Part shown: positions 17,328 to 27,887 of the stretch, piece after piece
Position numbering within the stretch: the first letter of the stretch is position 1
How the letters are laid out: the number at the start of each line of letters is the position of its first letter
Source of the DNA: Myxococcales bacterium 68-20
GTDB lineage: Bacteria; Myxococcota_A; Polyangia; Polyangiales; Polyangiaceae
Length of the DNA stretch: 64,000 nt
Direction of reading: 5' to 3'
NCBI GenBank assembly: GCA_001899635.1
Contig: MKVQ01000043.1
Span: forward strand, 493,962 to 557,961
Position numbers and translations under genes: made by a program
Notes under the pieces: generated by a model
Databases searched by the model: none
Seen by the model: the letters and a program-made list of their open reading frames with translations, nothing else
What the model was told of the DNA's origin: nothing

Positions 17328-17893
17328 CCACCGTGCACGCTCGTTCGAGTCGTACTTCGTTCGCGAGGGTGAGGCGAGCTCGCGCGCTCGGAGTCGTCAC
17401 CGCCCTCGGGGTCCTCTCCGGCTCGGGTCTCGCCCTGGCCGATGCCGGCGAGGCGGAGGACGTTCGCACGCTCGAGAAGCAGCTCGACGACGAGCACGCC
17501 GCCCTCTCGACGTCCGACTGCTACGTCGCCTGTCGCGCCCTCACGTCGATCCGGCGCGCCGCCGACAAGATCTGCGCGCTCGAGCCCGGCCCTCGCTGCG
17601 AGTCCGCTCGCGAGAAGGCGGAAGACGCGACGAAGCGCGTTCGCGCGGCCTGCCCGGACTGCGCGATCGCCGCTACTCCGACGATGCCCGCGCCCGATCG
17701 GGCAGCGGCGCCCAGCGCGGAGCGCATGAGCGCGCTGGAGGCATCGGAGCCGCGCGGCGGGTGCCGGTCGTGCGCCACCACCGGCGGCACCAGCTCCGGC
17801 ATCGACGCGGGCGCGCTCGTCCTCGCCACGCTCGCGGCAGTGCGCCTCGCTGGGTCACGCCGATCGAACAAGCAGGATCGCCGGCGCCTCTAG
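17324..17893 (+). CDS. Secreted protein with Cys-containing C-terminal membrane anchor
   Basis: 189 residues. GTG 17324 overlaps the parvulin stop (GTGA). Signal peptide about residues 20-40 (VVTALGVLSGSGLALADAGEA). The middle has paired Cys in CYVACRALTSIRRAADKICA and RCESAREKAED, then CPDC. The C-terminus is GGCRSCATTGG, a spacer, a hydrophobic segment AGALVLATLAAVRLAG, and a basic tail SRRSNKQDRRRL. That Cys, helix, Arg-rich order resembles the MYXO-CTERM sorting tail. Function not known. Confidence 0.8.
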   Translation: MTTVHARSSRTSFARVRRARALGVVTALGVLSGSGLALADAGEAEDVRTLEKQLDDEHAALSTSDCYVACRALTSIRRAADKICALEPGPRCESAREKAEDATKRVRAACPDCAIAATPTMPAPDRAAAPSAERMSALEASEPRGGCRSCATTGGTSSGIDAGALVLATLAAVRLAGSRRSNKQDRRRL

Positions 17894-17991
17894 GGCCAAT
17901 GCCGATGTTAGGGGGCGCAAGGATCCACGCCGCTACGTACCGAGCGGCGCGGATCCAGCGAACCGATGGGCGCGAAAGGAGCGCCGTTCAG

Positions 17992-19455
17992 TCAGAGCTT
18001 CCGGCCCTTCAAGAGATCCGCGAACGTGCCGAGCGACCTCGGCGCGCCCTGCTTGCCCCGCGCCGCCTCGAAGTCGGCGCGCTCCTCGGCGTCCTTCGCG
18101 CCCTTGATCGAGAGGCGAAGGCGGCCTTCACCCGTCTCGAGGACCTTCGCGGTGACGCGCGTCCCCTCGGGGAACACCTTCCTGAGGTCCGTCCCGCGCG
18201 GAACGCCGAGCTCGGCGTTCGGGACGAGACCACGACCTGCGCGTCCCTTCGTGCCGTCGACCTGGACGAAGATGCCGTAGGTCTCGATCCGCTCGACCGT
18301 CCCCTGGACGACGGCATTGACCTTGATGTCGTTGGCGAGGACATTCGCGACGGTCGAGCCGAGCTCCGCGCCGTCGGGCGCGGGGACGAGACCGATCTTC
18401 TTCGTCTGGCGATCGAGCTTCTTCACCACGACGCGGATCTCTTGGCCTTCCTCGGCCTTGAAGTCGCGTCCGAGCTCCGAGACGTGGAGCAGGCCTTCGA
18501 CGCCGGGCGCGATCCGCACGAAGCGGCCGAAGTCGGTGCTCCGGACGACGGTTCCGGCGACGACACGCCCTTCGGCGATGTCGAGGCCTTCCCAGGGATC
18601 GGCCGCGAGCGCCTTGAGCGAGAGGGTGATCTTCTTCGACGGGCCGCGCTTGTTCGAAGGCTCCGCGTCCTTCACCTCGCGGACAGCGACCTCGACGAGG
18701 TCGCCGGGCTTGAGCGCATCGGCGACGGCGACGCTGCGGTCGTGCGCGATCTCCGAGCGCGGGATCATCCCTTCGATCCCGCCGAGATCGACGAACGCGC
18801 CGAAGTCGCGGACGCTCGAGACCGTCCCCTTGAGGACCGCGCCCGGGACGATGTCACTCATCACCTTCGCGGCGGCCTCGCTCGCCTCGCGCTGGAGGAG
18901 CGCGCGGCGCGAGACGACGATGTTCTTGCCACCGTCTCGGACGTCCGTGACGACGAAGCGGAGCGACTGCCCGACGAGCGCGTTCACGTCCTCGACGAAG
19001 CGATCGCCGGCCTGGGACATCGGACAGAAAGCGCGGGTACCGTTGCCGAGGTCGACGTCGAGACCGCCCTTGTTGACGCCGGTGACCTTGCCCTCGACGG
19101 CGACGCCGGTCTCCCTCGCTTGCTCGATCGCGGCGAGGTTCCCCGGGCGCCCGATCGACCGGCCGAGGCGGACGCTGCCGCGCGACTCGTCGACCTCGAT
19201 GACGTGGGCGCGGATGGTGTCGCCCTCCTTCACGTTGATCGTGCCGTCCGGGTCGCGGACCTCGGAGGCCTCGATGAACGCCTGCTGTTTCCCGTCGAGC
19301 TCGACGAAGACCAGATCGCGACCGATCTGGATCACGACGGCGTCAAGACGCTCTCCGACACGGACACGCTTGCGGCGCGCCGGCGGTGCAGATCCCTGGC
19401 CCTCGAAGAGCGCCGCGAACGAGTCTCCCATAGTCTCAGCCTTGTCCGAGCTCAT
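17992..19455 (-). CDS. S1-domain RNA-binding protein (RpsA-like)
   Basis: 487 residues. At least five S1-type OB-fold repeats: about 32-100 (VGERLDAVVIQIGRDLVFVE), 115-183 (VAVEGKVTGVNKGGLDVDLG), 203-285 (GAVLKGTVSSVRDFGAFVDL), 300-365 (VVAGTVVRSTDFGRFVRIAP) and 385-455 (NAVVQGTVERIETYGIFVQV). Typical signature pieces GMIPRSEIA and GLLHVSEL are present. Such proteins are ribosomal S1 homologues or other translation or RNA-binding factors; whether this is the main S1 cannot be told here. Divergent from the GGDEF gene. Confidence 0.9.
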   Translation of the reverse strand: MSSDKAETMGDSFAALFEGQGSAPPARRKRVRVGERLDAVVIQIGRDLVFVELDGKQQAFIEASEVRDPDGTINVKEGDTIRAHVIEVDESRGSVRLGRSIGRPGNLAAIEQARETGVAVEGKVTGVNKGGLDVDLGNGTRAFCPMSQAGDRFVEDVNALVGQSLRFVVTDVRDGGKNIVVSRRALLQREASEAAAKVMSDIVPGAVLKGTVSSVRDFGAFVDLGGIEGMIPRSEIAHDRSVAVADALKPGDLVEVAVREVKDAEPSNKRGPSKKITLSLKALAADPWEGLDIAEGRVVAGTVVRSTDFGRFVRIAPGVEGLLHVSELGRDFKAEEGQEIRVVVKKLDRQTKKIGLVPAPDGAELGSTVANVLANDIKVNAVVQGTVERIETYGIFVQVDGTKGRAGRGLVPNAELGVPRGTDLRKVFPEGTRVTAKVLETGEGRLRLSIKGAKDAEERADFEAARGKQGAPRSLGTFADLLKGRKL

Positions 19456-19514
19456 GATGCGTGCGCCTCTTCTAGCACGTTGATTTCGTGGCTGTGCACC
19501 GGCGACGATGGGTC

Positions 19515-20465
<951 letters not shown>

Positions 20466-20471
20466 GCGTCG

Positions 20472-21632
20472 TCACTTCACGTCGGCAGGGCGGTCCGTCG
20501 TAGTCGCGACCTCGCCGAGCGCCCAGCGGAAGTTGTCGAGGAGGACGCTCGAGTCGAGGATCCCGTCGCCCACGTCCCAGATCATGAGATCGAGCGTGAA
20601 CGTCTCCCCGCCGAGGATCGGAGCCTGGGAGAAGAGCCACCCGGTGGCGCCGCCGAGAGTGGCCAGCGCCTCCGCCCCACACGAAGCTCCGACGAGGCCG
20701 AAGCCCGTTCCGGCGAGCTCGCCCGGGCCGCTCGGGCACTTCGAGAGGCCGAGCGTCTGCGACCCGCAGCCGAGCGTCGTCCCGGGCGTGCAACGATCGA
20801 AGAACCCGTTGTTCACGCTCACCGGGTTCCCGAGCGAATCGAACGAGATGTTGTCCGGCCTGCCGCTCTCGTAGCTCTTCGCGTTCAGGTACGCGATGAA
20901 GCCGTCGTTGTACTTCGAGCACACGAACGTCGGCCACTCGCCGGAGTGAAAGTTGAAATCGAACGCGAAGCCGCTCGCGTTCTTCGGCGCCGTGAGCTCG
21001 AGGTGAAGGTTGACGACGTCGTTGACCTCGGTCTCCTGCGGGCAGCCCTTTGCCCCCTTCGGGAAGCCCGGCGGCGCGGTCCCGTTGCCGCCGCTCCCGG
21101 GGACCGCGCCGTACCAGTCGCGGCCGCGGCTGAACGGCTCGTTGGGCGCACCGTTGAACTCCTGCGCGTATCCGGTGCTGAGGACACCAAGGCGCTTTCC
21201 CTCGCGGGGTCGGAGCTTGTCGCCGAACTTCTCGAGCAGGCTGTGCTGCTCCGCTTGAGGGGCGTCGTCGCGACCATGACCACGGGTGAACTTCGCCGAC
21301 ACCAGCCCGTAGCCGACCTCGCTCACCTTCGTGCAGATCCCCATCCCACGAGCGAAGCTCTCGGCGGAGTCGCCGCTCTCTCCGTCGTCGCAGACCGGCG
21401 GGTTGTCGATGGTACCGTCCCCATCGTTGTCACAGCCGTCGTTGGGCACGTCGTAATAGGAGGGATCCGTCACGCACGGCCGCGCGGGACCGCCGTCCTT
21501 CTCGCCGGTGTCGAAGCGCCCGGTCGTCGCGGGCTTGCTCTTCGTGGCGTTCGGCGACACCTCGTTGCAGCCCGCCACGACGACGAGCATGGTCACGACC
21601 GGAACGAGGCGACGGCGAAGACCCCTCCTCAT
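20472..21632 (-). CDS. Choice-of-anchor-L-like secreted lipoprotein
   Basis: 386 residues from ATG 21632. Lipobox VAGC (Cys22), then a linker with DNDGDGTIDN, a calcium-binding-type motif of thrombospondin type-3 kind (about 60-70). The main domain contains DVVNLHLELTAPKNASGFAF, DFNFHSGEWPTFVC, NDGFIAYLNA and GGETFTLDLMIWDVGDGILD followed by SSVLLDNFRW, the hallmark of choice-of-anchor L domains. Cys pairs occur in FFDRCTPGTTLGCG. Probably an exposed adhesin-like protein; function unknown. Confidence 0.85.
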   Translation of the reverse strand: MRRGLRRRLVPVVTMLVVVAGCNEVSPNATKSKPATTGRFDTGEKDGGPARPCVTDPSYYDVPNDGCDNDGDGTIDNPPVCDDGESGDSAESFARGMGICTKVSEVGYGLVSAKFTRGHGRDDAPQAEQHSLLEKFGDKLRPREGKRLGVLSTGYAQEFNGAPNEPFSRGRDWYGAVPGSGGNGTAPPGFPKGAKGCPQETEVNDVVNLHLELTAPKNASGFAFDFNFHSGEWPTFVCSKYNDGFIAYLNAKSYESGRPDNISFDSLGNPVSVNNGFFDRCTPGTTLGCGSQTLGLSKCPSGPGELAGTGFGLVGASCGAEALATLGGATGWLFSQAPILGGETFTLDLMIWDVGDGILDSSVLLDNFRWALGEVATTTDRPADVK

Positions 21633-21732
21633 GATCGAGAGAGTGTTCACCGTCCGGGGCGGTCGTGCCAGATGGACGGACGTCGATCCACGCGCTTGCG
21701 CGCCGACATGGTTGCCTGAAAGAGTAGCGGCC

Positions 21733-23214
21733 GTGGCTGCTCCCAAAGTCGTCCCCGCCAAGTGCCCGACGTGCGGTGCGAACCTTCCAGTGCCGCCTGG
21801 TGCCTTCCAGGTCATGTGCCGGTACTGCCAGAACGTCATCCACGTCGAGCACCGGAAGCCGCCGCCGGAGGTGCGACCGTTCGGGTCGCCGGGCGCGATG
21901 CCGTCGCGCACGCTCTACGTCGATCCGATGGCGACGGCGGCTGCGGGCAAACACGTCGGCCTCCTCATCCTCCTCGGCGTGCTCATCCCGATCCTGCTCC
22001 CGCTGATCATCGGGGTCGGACCGCTCGCGGTGCGTTCGTGCAAGGGGACGCTCAAGCCCTATCCCATCACGTGCGGGCTGAACGGGCGGGTCACCGTCTC
22101 TGGCGACTTCGAAGGGACCGACCCGATCGTCACGAGCACGGAGCACAACTGCAAGGTGCACATCAAGAACGCCAAGCTGAAAGGCAGCAAGCTCGTCGAC
22201 ACCAATGCGTTCAACCTCGAGCTGACGCTCGAGAACGTCACGATCGAGACGACCGAGCCGATGATCCGCGCGGGCAGCAACCTGGTCGTGAAGGTCAAGG
22301 GGAGCACGCTCACTGCGCCGGGCGCGGTGTTCGACAGTGAGTCGAACATGCAGATCGACCTCGAAGGCTCGTCGGTCGAGAGCAAGAACGCCGCCGCGAT
22401 CAAGTCGAAGCACAACCTGAAGGTCCGGATGGACAACGGGAAGGTGCGCGGCAAGAAGGCCGGGTTCGACACCGACTCGAGCTTCTCCCTCACGATGAAG
22501 AACGGCTCCGAGGTCACGGCCAGCGACGGACCGGCGATCAAGACCGCATCGTCCTTCAACCTCGAGGCCGATGGCGGGAAGATCGACGGCGGGCTCGTCA
22601 TGAGCTCGAACGGAAAGATCGAGGCGACCGGCCTCACGATCACGAGCCGGGAGAGGGCGATCGCGGCCACCTCTTCGCTCACGCTCGACTACACCGAGGG
22701 ATCGATCACCTCCGCGACCGACGCCGCCATCGACGGCACGAGCTCGCTGGATCTCACGCTGACGAACACGAAGGTCCAGGGCGCGACCACCGCGATCGTC
22801 TCCGAGAGCAACACGAAGATCAGGGCGTCGAAGAAGACGCAGATCATCGCGCTCCAGGACAACGGCATCACGACGACGTCGAACTCGGAGCTGAACCTGG
22901 CCGAGGCCACCGTCGAAGCCGGCGGCAAGGCCTTCAAGGGCACCGTGAACGACAAGCTCAAGCTCGGTCAGGGCGCGCGGCTGGCCGGCAAGAAGGGTGG
23001 CATCGAGGTGGAGAACAACGTCGAGATCGAGGCGACGGGCGCAACGATCGACGGAGGGAACGGCCCCGCCCTCTCCGCCAAGTACAACGGTCGCATCACG
23101 TTCAAGCAGGGCACCATCAAGGGCACACCGGCGCTGCTGTTCGAGCGCAAGCCGACGAGCCTCGAGATCGAGGGCACGCGGATCGAGGGCGACCAGAAGA
23201 TCCCCGCGCGCTGA
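21733..23214 (+). CDS. Membrane protein with zinc-ribbon N-terminus and long beta-repeat domain
   Basis: 493 residues from GTG 21733. An N-terminal zinc ribbon CPTCGAN...CRYCQN (about 11-34) precedes a hydrophobic helix (about 76-97, HVGLLILLGVLIPILLPLI). The remaining 390 residues are a regular repeat of about 22 residues such as SNLVVKVKGSTLTAPGAVF, SNMQIDLEGSSVESKNAAAI, SSFNLEADGGKIDGG and SSLDLTLTNTKVQGATTAIV, as in parallel beta-helix or polymerin-like folds. The zinc ribbon would be cytoplasmic and the beta-helix outside. Divergent from the minus-strand lipoprotein. No known role. Confidence 0.88.
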   Translation: MAAPKVVPAKCPTCGANLPVPPGAFQVMCRYCQNVIHVEHRKPPPEVRPFGSPGAMPSRTLYVDPMATAAAGKHVGLLILLGVLIPILLPLIIGVGPLAVRSCKGTLKPYPITCGLNGRVTVSGDFEGTDPIVTSTEHNCKVHIKNAKLKGSKLVDTNAFNLELTLENVTIETTEPMIRAGSNLVVKVKGSTLTAPGAVFDSESNMQIDLEGSSVESKNAAAIKSKHNLKVRMDNGKVRGKKAGFDTDSSFSLTMKNGSEVTASDGPAIKTASSFNLEADGGKIDGGLVMSSNGKIEATGLTITSRERAIAATSSLTLDYTEGSITSATDAAIDGTSSLDLTLTNTKVQGATTAIVSESNTKIRASKKTQIIALQDNGITTTSNSELNLAEATVEAGGKAFKGTVNDKLKLGQGARLAGKKGGIEVENNVEIEATGATIDGGNGPALSAKYNGRITFKQGTIKGTPALLFERKPTSLEIEGTRIEGDQKIPAR

Positions 23215-23264
23215 TCCGGCGCTCACGAGCCCTCGTCCGCGCGCAGTTCTGATACTGAGAAGGC

Positions 23265-24170
23265 ATGGCAATCACCGCTCCCCTCCTCTGGCTCGACGGA
23301 GCGCTGGTGGCATCGAGCACGGCCGGCGCGCCGCTCATGGGCCACGCAGCCCAGCGCGGGAGTCTCGTGTTCGACGTCGGCTCGTTCCACGGGACGCCGC
23401 GCGGGCCCGCGCTCTTCCGCGCGCGCGATCACGTCGCTCGCTTCTTGCGCTCGGCCCGCATCGTCGGGCTCGAGCTCGCGTTCGACGAGAAGACGCTCCT
23501 CGATTCAGCCACGCGCGTCGTCGCCGAGAGTGGCTGCGAAGACGGGCTCGTCCGCTGGTCGGCCTTCCTGCGCGCGCGCGAGCCCGACCTCGTCCCGCGC
23601 GATCACGCTGCGCACGTCGCCGTCGCGGCGCAGTCTCTCCAGGATCCTCCGCGCCGCGATCCGATCCGTGTCGCCGTGTTCGACGACGCTCGGAAGGCCG
23701 CGCCCGAGGTGCTGCCGCCGGACACGAAGGCCGCCGGCGCGTACCTCGGGCCGATGCTCGCCCGCAAGCGCGCGATCGCCGCCGGCGCGGACGACGTCGT
23801 CCTGCTCGATCGCGACGGCGACATCGCCGAGGCGCCGATCGCGAACGCGTTCGCCGTCGTCGCCGGCACGCTGTGGACACCGCCGCTCGGACGCGTGCTC
23901 CCCGGGATCACACGTGACAGCGTGCTCGCGCTCGCGCGCGACGAAGGCATCCCGGTACGCGAAGAGCGACTGCCCCTCGACGTCTTCACGTCGGCGGACG
24001 AGGCGTTCCTCACCTCCACGTCACTCCCGATCGCCCCGATCGGATGGGTGAACGGACGCCCGCTGCGCGAGGCGTCCGGCCCCGTCACGACGCGCATCGT
24101 AGAGCGCATCGCCGCGGCGCAGCGCGGCGCGGATCCCTCGCGCGACGCGTGGCTCACGTACGTGCGTTAG
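23265..24170 (+). CDS. Class IV PLP-dependent aminotransferase (IlvE-like)
   Basis: 301 residues, the family length. The catalytic Lys lies in PDTKAAGAYLGPMLARKRA, and the phosphate-site block is DIAEAPIANAFAVV followed by WTPPLGRVLPGITRDSVL, matching the E..N.F and LPG.TR pattern of branched-chain and related aminotransferases. N-terminal MAITAPLLWLDGALV fits the start of the family. Specificity (branched-chain amino acid, D-amino acid or aminodeoxychorismate) cannot be assigned. Stops 8 nt before a convergent gene. Confidence 0.9.
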   Translation: MAITAPLLWLDGALVASSTAGAPLMGHAAQRGSLVFDVGSFHGTPRGPALFRARDHVARFLRSARIVGLELAFDEKTLLDSATRVVAESGCEDGLVRWSAFLRAREPDLVPRDHAAHVAVAAQSLQDPPRRDPIRVAVFDDARKAAPEVLPPDTKAAGAYLGPMLARKRAIAAGADDVVLLDRDGDIAEAPIANAFAVVAGTLWTPPLGRVLPGITRDSVLALARDEGIPVREERLPLDVFTSADEAFLTSTSLPIAPIGWVNGRPLREASGPVTTRIVERIAAAQRGADPSRDAWLTYVR

Positions 24171-24177
24171 AACGCGC

Positions 24178-25098
24178 TCAACGTCCTCCGGCGTCCCGCC
24201 CGAACGCATCCCAGAACGCGAACGCCTCGTCGAGATAGACCTCGCGCGAGCCGTGACCACCGGGATGTTCGGCGACCCGCACCGGCCACCCCGCCGAGGC
24301 GAGGAACACACCGAGCGCCTTCGGTCCTCCCTTCGTCGTGTCGCCCGACGCATACCCGACGTAGAACGGACGTCGCTCCGCCGCGTTCGCGCGTGACGCG
24401 CGGTGCCCCGGCGCGCCCCCCGAGAGGGCCGCGTAGCCGTCCATCTCGACCGTGCCCGTGAACGCGAGCGTGGTGAGGAAGTACGCGCCGCTCGAGGAGC
24501 CCGCGAGGTACACGCGATCGAAGCGCCCGAGCACGGCCTCGAGCTTCGCTCGCGACGAGCGGAACGAAGCGACGAGCGCGGGTGCATGGGCTTCGTAGTC
24601 GACGGCACTCGTCGGCCATGCCCACCAGTCCTTCGCGCCCGTGGGGCCGATGCCGCGACGCCCGCGCGGCAAGAGGACGACCGTCCCCGCCCGCTTCGCC
24701 GCGGCGGCAACGACGCGCTGTACGTTCTCCTTCTGCGGGCTCTTCGCGACGGGCGGGACGATCCCGGACAGGTAGACGAGGAGACGCCTCGTCCCGTTGC
24801 GATCCCAACCGTCCGGCACCAGGTAGCACGTGCCCTCGTCGAGGCCGCGCCAACCATCGAGGCACCAATCGGTCGTAACATCGGGCAACGAGGGCTCGGG
24901 CGAAGCGTCTGCCTCGCCGCTCACCTCGAGGCTCCCGCCGGCGCCACCAGCGTCGCTCGACGGCACCGGCGTCACGACCGGCGGCGGCGTCGATGGGCGC
25001 GGCAAGGGCTCTTCGGACGCCGATCGCCGGCAGCCGGCTAACGCCGAGCTAGCCGTTCCGAGCGCCAGACACACGAAAGAGAGGTGCAGAGGCCTCAC
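24178..25098 (-). CDS. Alpha/beta-hydrolase-like lipoprotein
   Basis: 306 residues. Lipobox LAGC (Cys23), linker rich in Pro, Ser, Glu and Gly to about residue 75, one Cys pair around WCLDGWRGLDEGTCYLV. The hydrolase core has LLVYLSGIV, the nucleophile elbow LAGSSSGAYFLT (Ser at centre of GSSSG), VGYASGDTTKGGP, and a terminal His in HPGGHGSREVYLDEAF. This order fits the feruloyl-esterase or PHB-depolymerase-like clan. Substrate unknown. Confidence 0.85.
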   Translation of the reverse strand: MRPLHLSFVCLALGTASSALAGCRRSASEEPLPRPSTPPPVVTPVPSSDAGGAGGSLEVSGEADASPEPSLPDVTTDWCLDGWRGLDEGTCYLVPDGWDRNGTRRLLVYLSGIVPPVAKSPQKENVQRVVAAAAKRAGTVVLLPRGRRGIGPTGAKDWWAWPTSAVDYEAHAPALVASFRSSRAKLEAVLGRFDRVYLAGSSSGAYFLTTLAFTGTVEMDGYAALSGGAPGHRASRANAAERRPFYVGYASGDTTKGGPKALGVFLASAGWPVRVAEHPGGHGSREVYLDEAFAFWDAFGRDAGGR

Positions 25099-25160
25099 GT
25101 CATCGGGAGAAGATAGCCGGATTTGGGGTCAGGACACGCGAGAGTGATACCTTCGTCCCC

Positions 25161-25907
25161 ATGGCCGACGCGCGCCACAAGAAGTCGTACCTGCTCGATC
25201 CTCGCTTCCAGCTCAAGTGGACCGGCTACCTCGTCGTCGTAGTCGTGTTCGTCATGACCGGCCTCGGCTACGTCATCGCGCGGACAGCCGGACACGCCTC
25301 CGACACGGCAACGCTCGCGGTGAAGCAGGCCGAGAAGGCGTACGAGGAGTCGAAGTCGAACAACATCCTCACGCGCCGGACGATGCAGCTCGCAGGCGGA
25401 GACAACCCTGCGCTGCAGGCGGTGATGGACGAATCGCTCAACGAGGTCGACGCGCAGTCGGAGAAGAACCTCGCCGAGGTGCGGAGCGTCCAGGCGGACA
25501 TCGCCGCGGGCCGCAAGCACCTCCAGCTGCTCCTCGCCGGAGCCGGCGTCGCGCTGGTCGGGCTCCTCGCGCTCATGGGCATCCTCATCACGCATCGCAT
25601 CGTCGGCCCCGTGCACAAGATGAAGCGCCTTCTCCGGCGCGTGAGCACCGGGCGCCTGGTGGTCGACGAGCGGCTCCGTCGCGGAGACGAGCTCGAGGAC
25701 CTCTTCGATACCTTCCTCCAGATGACGTACTCCCTCCGGGCCATGCAGGCTGCGCGGCTCGCCACGCTGGAGGGGACGTTGCGCCACGCCGAGGCGACGG
25801 ACACCCCGGCCGAGGTCGTGGACGGCATGCGCGCGCTCCGCGCTCAGCTCGTCCTCGGCATCGAGCCCCGGCGCCCCTCGGTCATCCCGCCGCCACCTGC
25901 GAGCTGA
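25161..25907 (+). CDS. HAMP-domain two-helix membrane sensor-like protein
   Basis: 248 residues. Topology: cytoplasmic N-terminus, helix 1 about 22-42 (YLVVVVVFVMTGLGYVIA), an about 85-residue extracytoplasmic coiled domain, helix 2 about 120-142 (LLLAGAGVALVGLLALMGIL), then a HAMP region (about 143-195: THRIVGPVHKMKRLLRRVST and GDELEDLFDTFLQM). There is no kinase or MCP output domain; it ends in a short helical tail. It may work with the neighbouring TerB-like protein 10 nt downstream. Function unknown. Confidence 0.85.
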   Translation: MADARHKKSYLLDPRFQLKWTGYLVVVVVFVMTGLGYVIARTAGHASDTATLAVKQAEKAYEESKSNNILTRRTMQLAGGDNPALQAVMDESLNEVDAQSEKNLAEVRSVQADIAAGRKHLQLLLAGAGVALVGLLALMGILITHRIVGPVHKMKRLLRRVSTGRLVVDERLRRGDELEDLFDTFLQMTYSLRAMQAARLATLEGTLRHAEATDTPAEVVDGMRALRAQLVLGIEPRRPSVIPPPPAS

Positions 25908-25917
25908 GGCCCCCGGA

Positions 25918-26424
25918 ATGAGAGACATCGTCGCCGCCGCCATCGACCAGCTCTGCGCCGCGTTCGAGCGGTACGGATACAACCCGACCCCCATCATCGA
26001 CCTCGGCGTGCTCGTCGTGATCGCAGACGGGGTCGTCGACGAGAAGGAGCGAGAGGTGCTGCTCGACCTCTTCCAGACGCTCCTCGACACGAAGCTCTCT
26101 CCGGAGGTCGTCGATCACCTCGTGACGGCGAGCATGCAGGTCGTGGAGGCTGCAGGCGCCGAGTCGCGCGCAAGGCTGATCGCGGAGATCCTCGTCGACT
26201 GCGACGCGGTCGAGCCGGGCATCCTCGTCGCGCTCGCGGTCGCCTACGCGAGCGAAGGGCTCTCGAGCGAGGAGCAGAAGGTGATCGAGCGCATCGCGGA
26301 CGCCGCCAGGCTGCCACGCGCGCGGCTCGATCGCCTGATCGGACGCGTCCGCCTCCGTGCCGACGGCGGTGATCCGATGAGCGTGCGGAGCCTCCTCGCG
26401 GCCGGGCCTCCGAGCTCGCCGTAG
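25918..26424 (+). CDS. TerB-like helical protein
   Basis: 168 residues, all helical. Two similar halves: [20 protein letters not shown] (about 38-57) and [20 protein letters not shown] (about 107-126), the D-G-x-hydrophobic-x-E-x-E pattern of the TerB/DnaJ-like tellurite-resistance fold with metal-binding acidic turns. Only 10 nt from the HAMP gene and 14 nt before zwf, so probably one transcript. Role not known. Confidence 0.82.
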   Translation: MRDIVAAAIDQLCAAFERYGYNPTPIIDLGVLVVIADGVVDEKEREVLLDLFQTLLDTKLSPEVVDHLVTASMQVVEAAGAESRARLIAEILVDCDAVEPGILVALAVAYASEGLSSEEQKVIERIADAARLPRARLDRLIGRVRLRADGGDPMSVRSLLAAGPPSSP

Positions 26425-26438
26425 TGTACGTTCGAGCG

Positions 26439-27887
26439 ATGGTCGACGTCGCCACCGCTCCCGCCCGCTCCGACGAGTCCACTTTCGGTCGTAGCCACGG
26501 ATCCGCCGAAGGCGGGACGTGCGATGCACTGGTCTTCTTCGGCGCGACCGGTGACCTCGCGTACAAGAAGATCTTCCCCGCCCTCCAGTCGCTCACGCGA
26601 CGCGGACGCCTCGACGTCCCCATCGTGGGAGTCGCCAAGTCAGGCTGGACGCGGGAGCAGCTCGTGGCGCGCGCGCGCGACAGCATCGTCCAGCACTCGA
26701 AGCTCGACGAGCAGGCGTTCGCCAAGCTCACCGCAAACCTCCGCTACGTCGACGGCGACTACGGCGACGCGGCCACGTTCGCACACGTGCGCAAGGAGCT
26801 GGGTCCGGCGAAGAGGCCGCTCCACTACCTCGCGATCCCGCCCAGCATGTTCCCGACCGTCGTCCGCCAGCTCGCCGACTCGAGCTGCGCGCGAGATGCG
26901 CGCGTGGTCGTGGAGAAGCCGTTCGGGCGCGACCTCGCATCGGCGCGTGCGCTCAACCGCACACTGCACGACGTGTTCCCGGAGGAGGCGATCTTCCGAA
27001 TCGACCACTACCTCGGCAAGGAGGCGGTGCAGAACATCCTCTACTTCCGCTTCGCGAACGCGTTCCTCGAGCCCCTCCTGAACCGCCACTACGTCGAGAA
27101 CGTGCAGATCACGATGGCCGAGTCGTTCGGCGTGAAGGGCCGCGGCAAGTTCTACGACGAGACCGGCGTCATCCGCGACGTCATCCAGAACCACCTCCTC
27201 CAGGTCGTCAGCTATCTCGCGATGGAGGCGCCCTCGAGCACCATCCCGGAGGCGATCCGCGACGAGCAGGCGAAGGTGCTCCGCACGATCCGCCCCATGA
27301 GCACCGCCGACATGGTGCGGGGACAGTTCCGCGGCTATCGAGACGAGCCCGGCGTCGCGAAGGACTCGTACATGGCGACGTACGCGGCGCTGCGCCTTCA
27401 CGTCGATTCGTGGCGATGGGACGGAGTGCCGTTCTTCGTGCGCGCCGGCAAGTCCCTCGCTCGGACCTGTACCGAGGTGATGGTGGAGCTGAAGAACCCA
27501 CCGCAGGTAGTCTTCAAGGAGGCCGCTCCCGCGATGGGGAACTACTTCCGCTTCCGCCTGAGCCCGGACGTCATGATCGCGCTCGGCGCGCGAGCGAAGG
27601 TCCCCGGCGAGGCGATGGTCGGTGCCCCGACCGAGCTCTGTCTTTCAGAGGAAGGCGAGCAGGGGCACGCAGGGCGGCTCGATGCCTACGAGCGCCTCCT
27701 CGGCGACGCGATGAACGGTGACCCGACGCTGTTCGCACGGCAGGACGTCGTGGAGGCCGCGTGGGCGATCGTCGACCCCGTCATCCACGGGCCGAGCCCG
27801 ATGTACGACTACGATCCCGGAACGTGGGGACCGGCGGAGGCCGATCGCCTCGTCCGTGACGTAGGCGGGTGGAACACGCCGGCGTGA
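26439..27887 (+). CDS. zwf: Glucose-6-phosphate 1-dehydrogenase
   Basis: 482 residues from ATG 26439; GTG 26424 in frame would add five. It oxidises glucose-6-phosphate to 6-phosphogluconolactone with NADP, the entry to the oxidative pentose phosphate pathway. NADP site [17 protein letters not shown] near 33-49; [11 protein letters not shown] about 150-160; substrate-site [15 protein letters not shown] about 186-200, all as in the family. C-terminal residues [17 protein letters not shown] are normal. It follows the HAMP and TerB-like genes; 389 nt separate it from the next gene. Confidence 0.96.
   Translation: MVDVATAPARSDESTFGRSHGSAEGGTCDALVFFGATGDLAYKKIFPALQSLTRRGRLDVPIVGVAKSGWTREQLVARARDSIVQHSKLDEQAFAKLTANLRYVDGDYGDAATFAHVRKELGPAKRPLHYLAIPPSMFPTVVRQLADSSCARDARVVVEKPFGRDLASARALNRTLHDVFPEEAIFRIDHYLGKEAVQNILYFRFANAFLEPLLNRHYVENVQITMAESFGVKGRGKFYDETGVIRDVIQNHLLQVVSYLAMEAPSSTIPEAIRDEQAKVLRTIRPMSTADMVRGQFRGYRDEPGVAKDSYMATYAALRLHVDSWRWDGVPFFVRAGKSLARTCTEVMVELKNPPQVVFKEAAPAMGNYFRFRLSPDVMIALGARAKVPGEAMVGAPTELCLSEEGEQGHAGRLDAYERLLGDAMNGDPTLFARQDVVEAAWAIVDPVIHGPSPMYDYDPGTWGPAEADRLVRDVGGWNTPA

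Noticed and set aside
21430-23271. Long minus-strand frame over the beta-repeat protein
   Set aside because: Shadow of a repetitive gene, without motifs.
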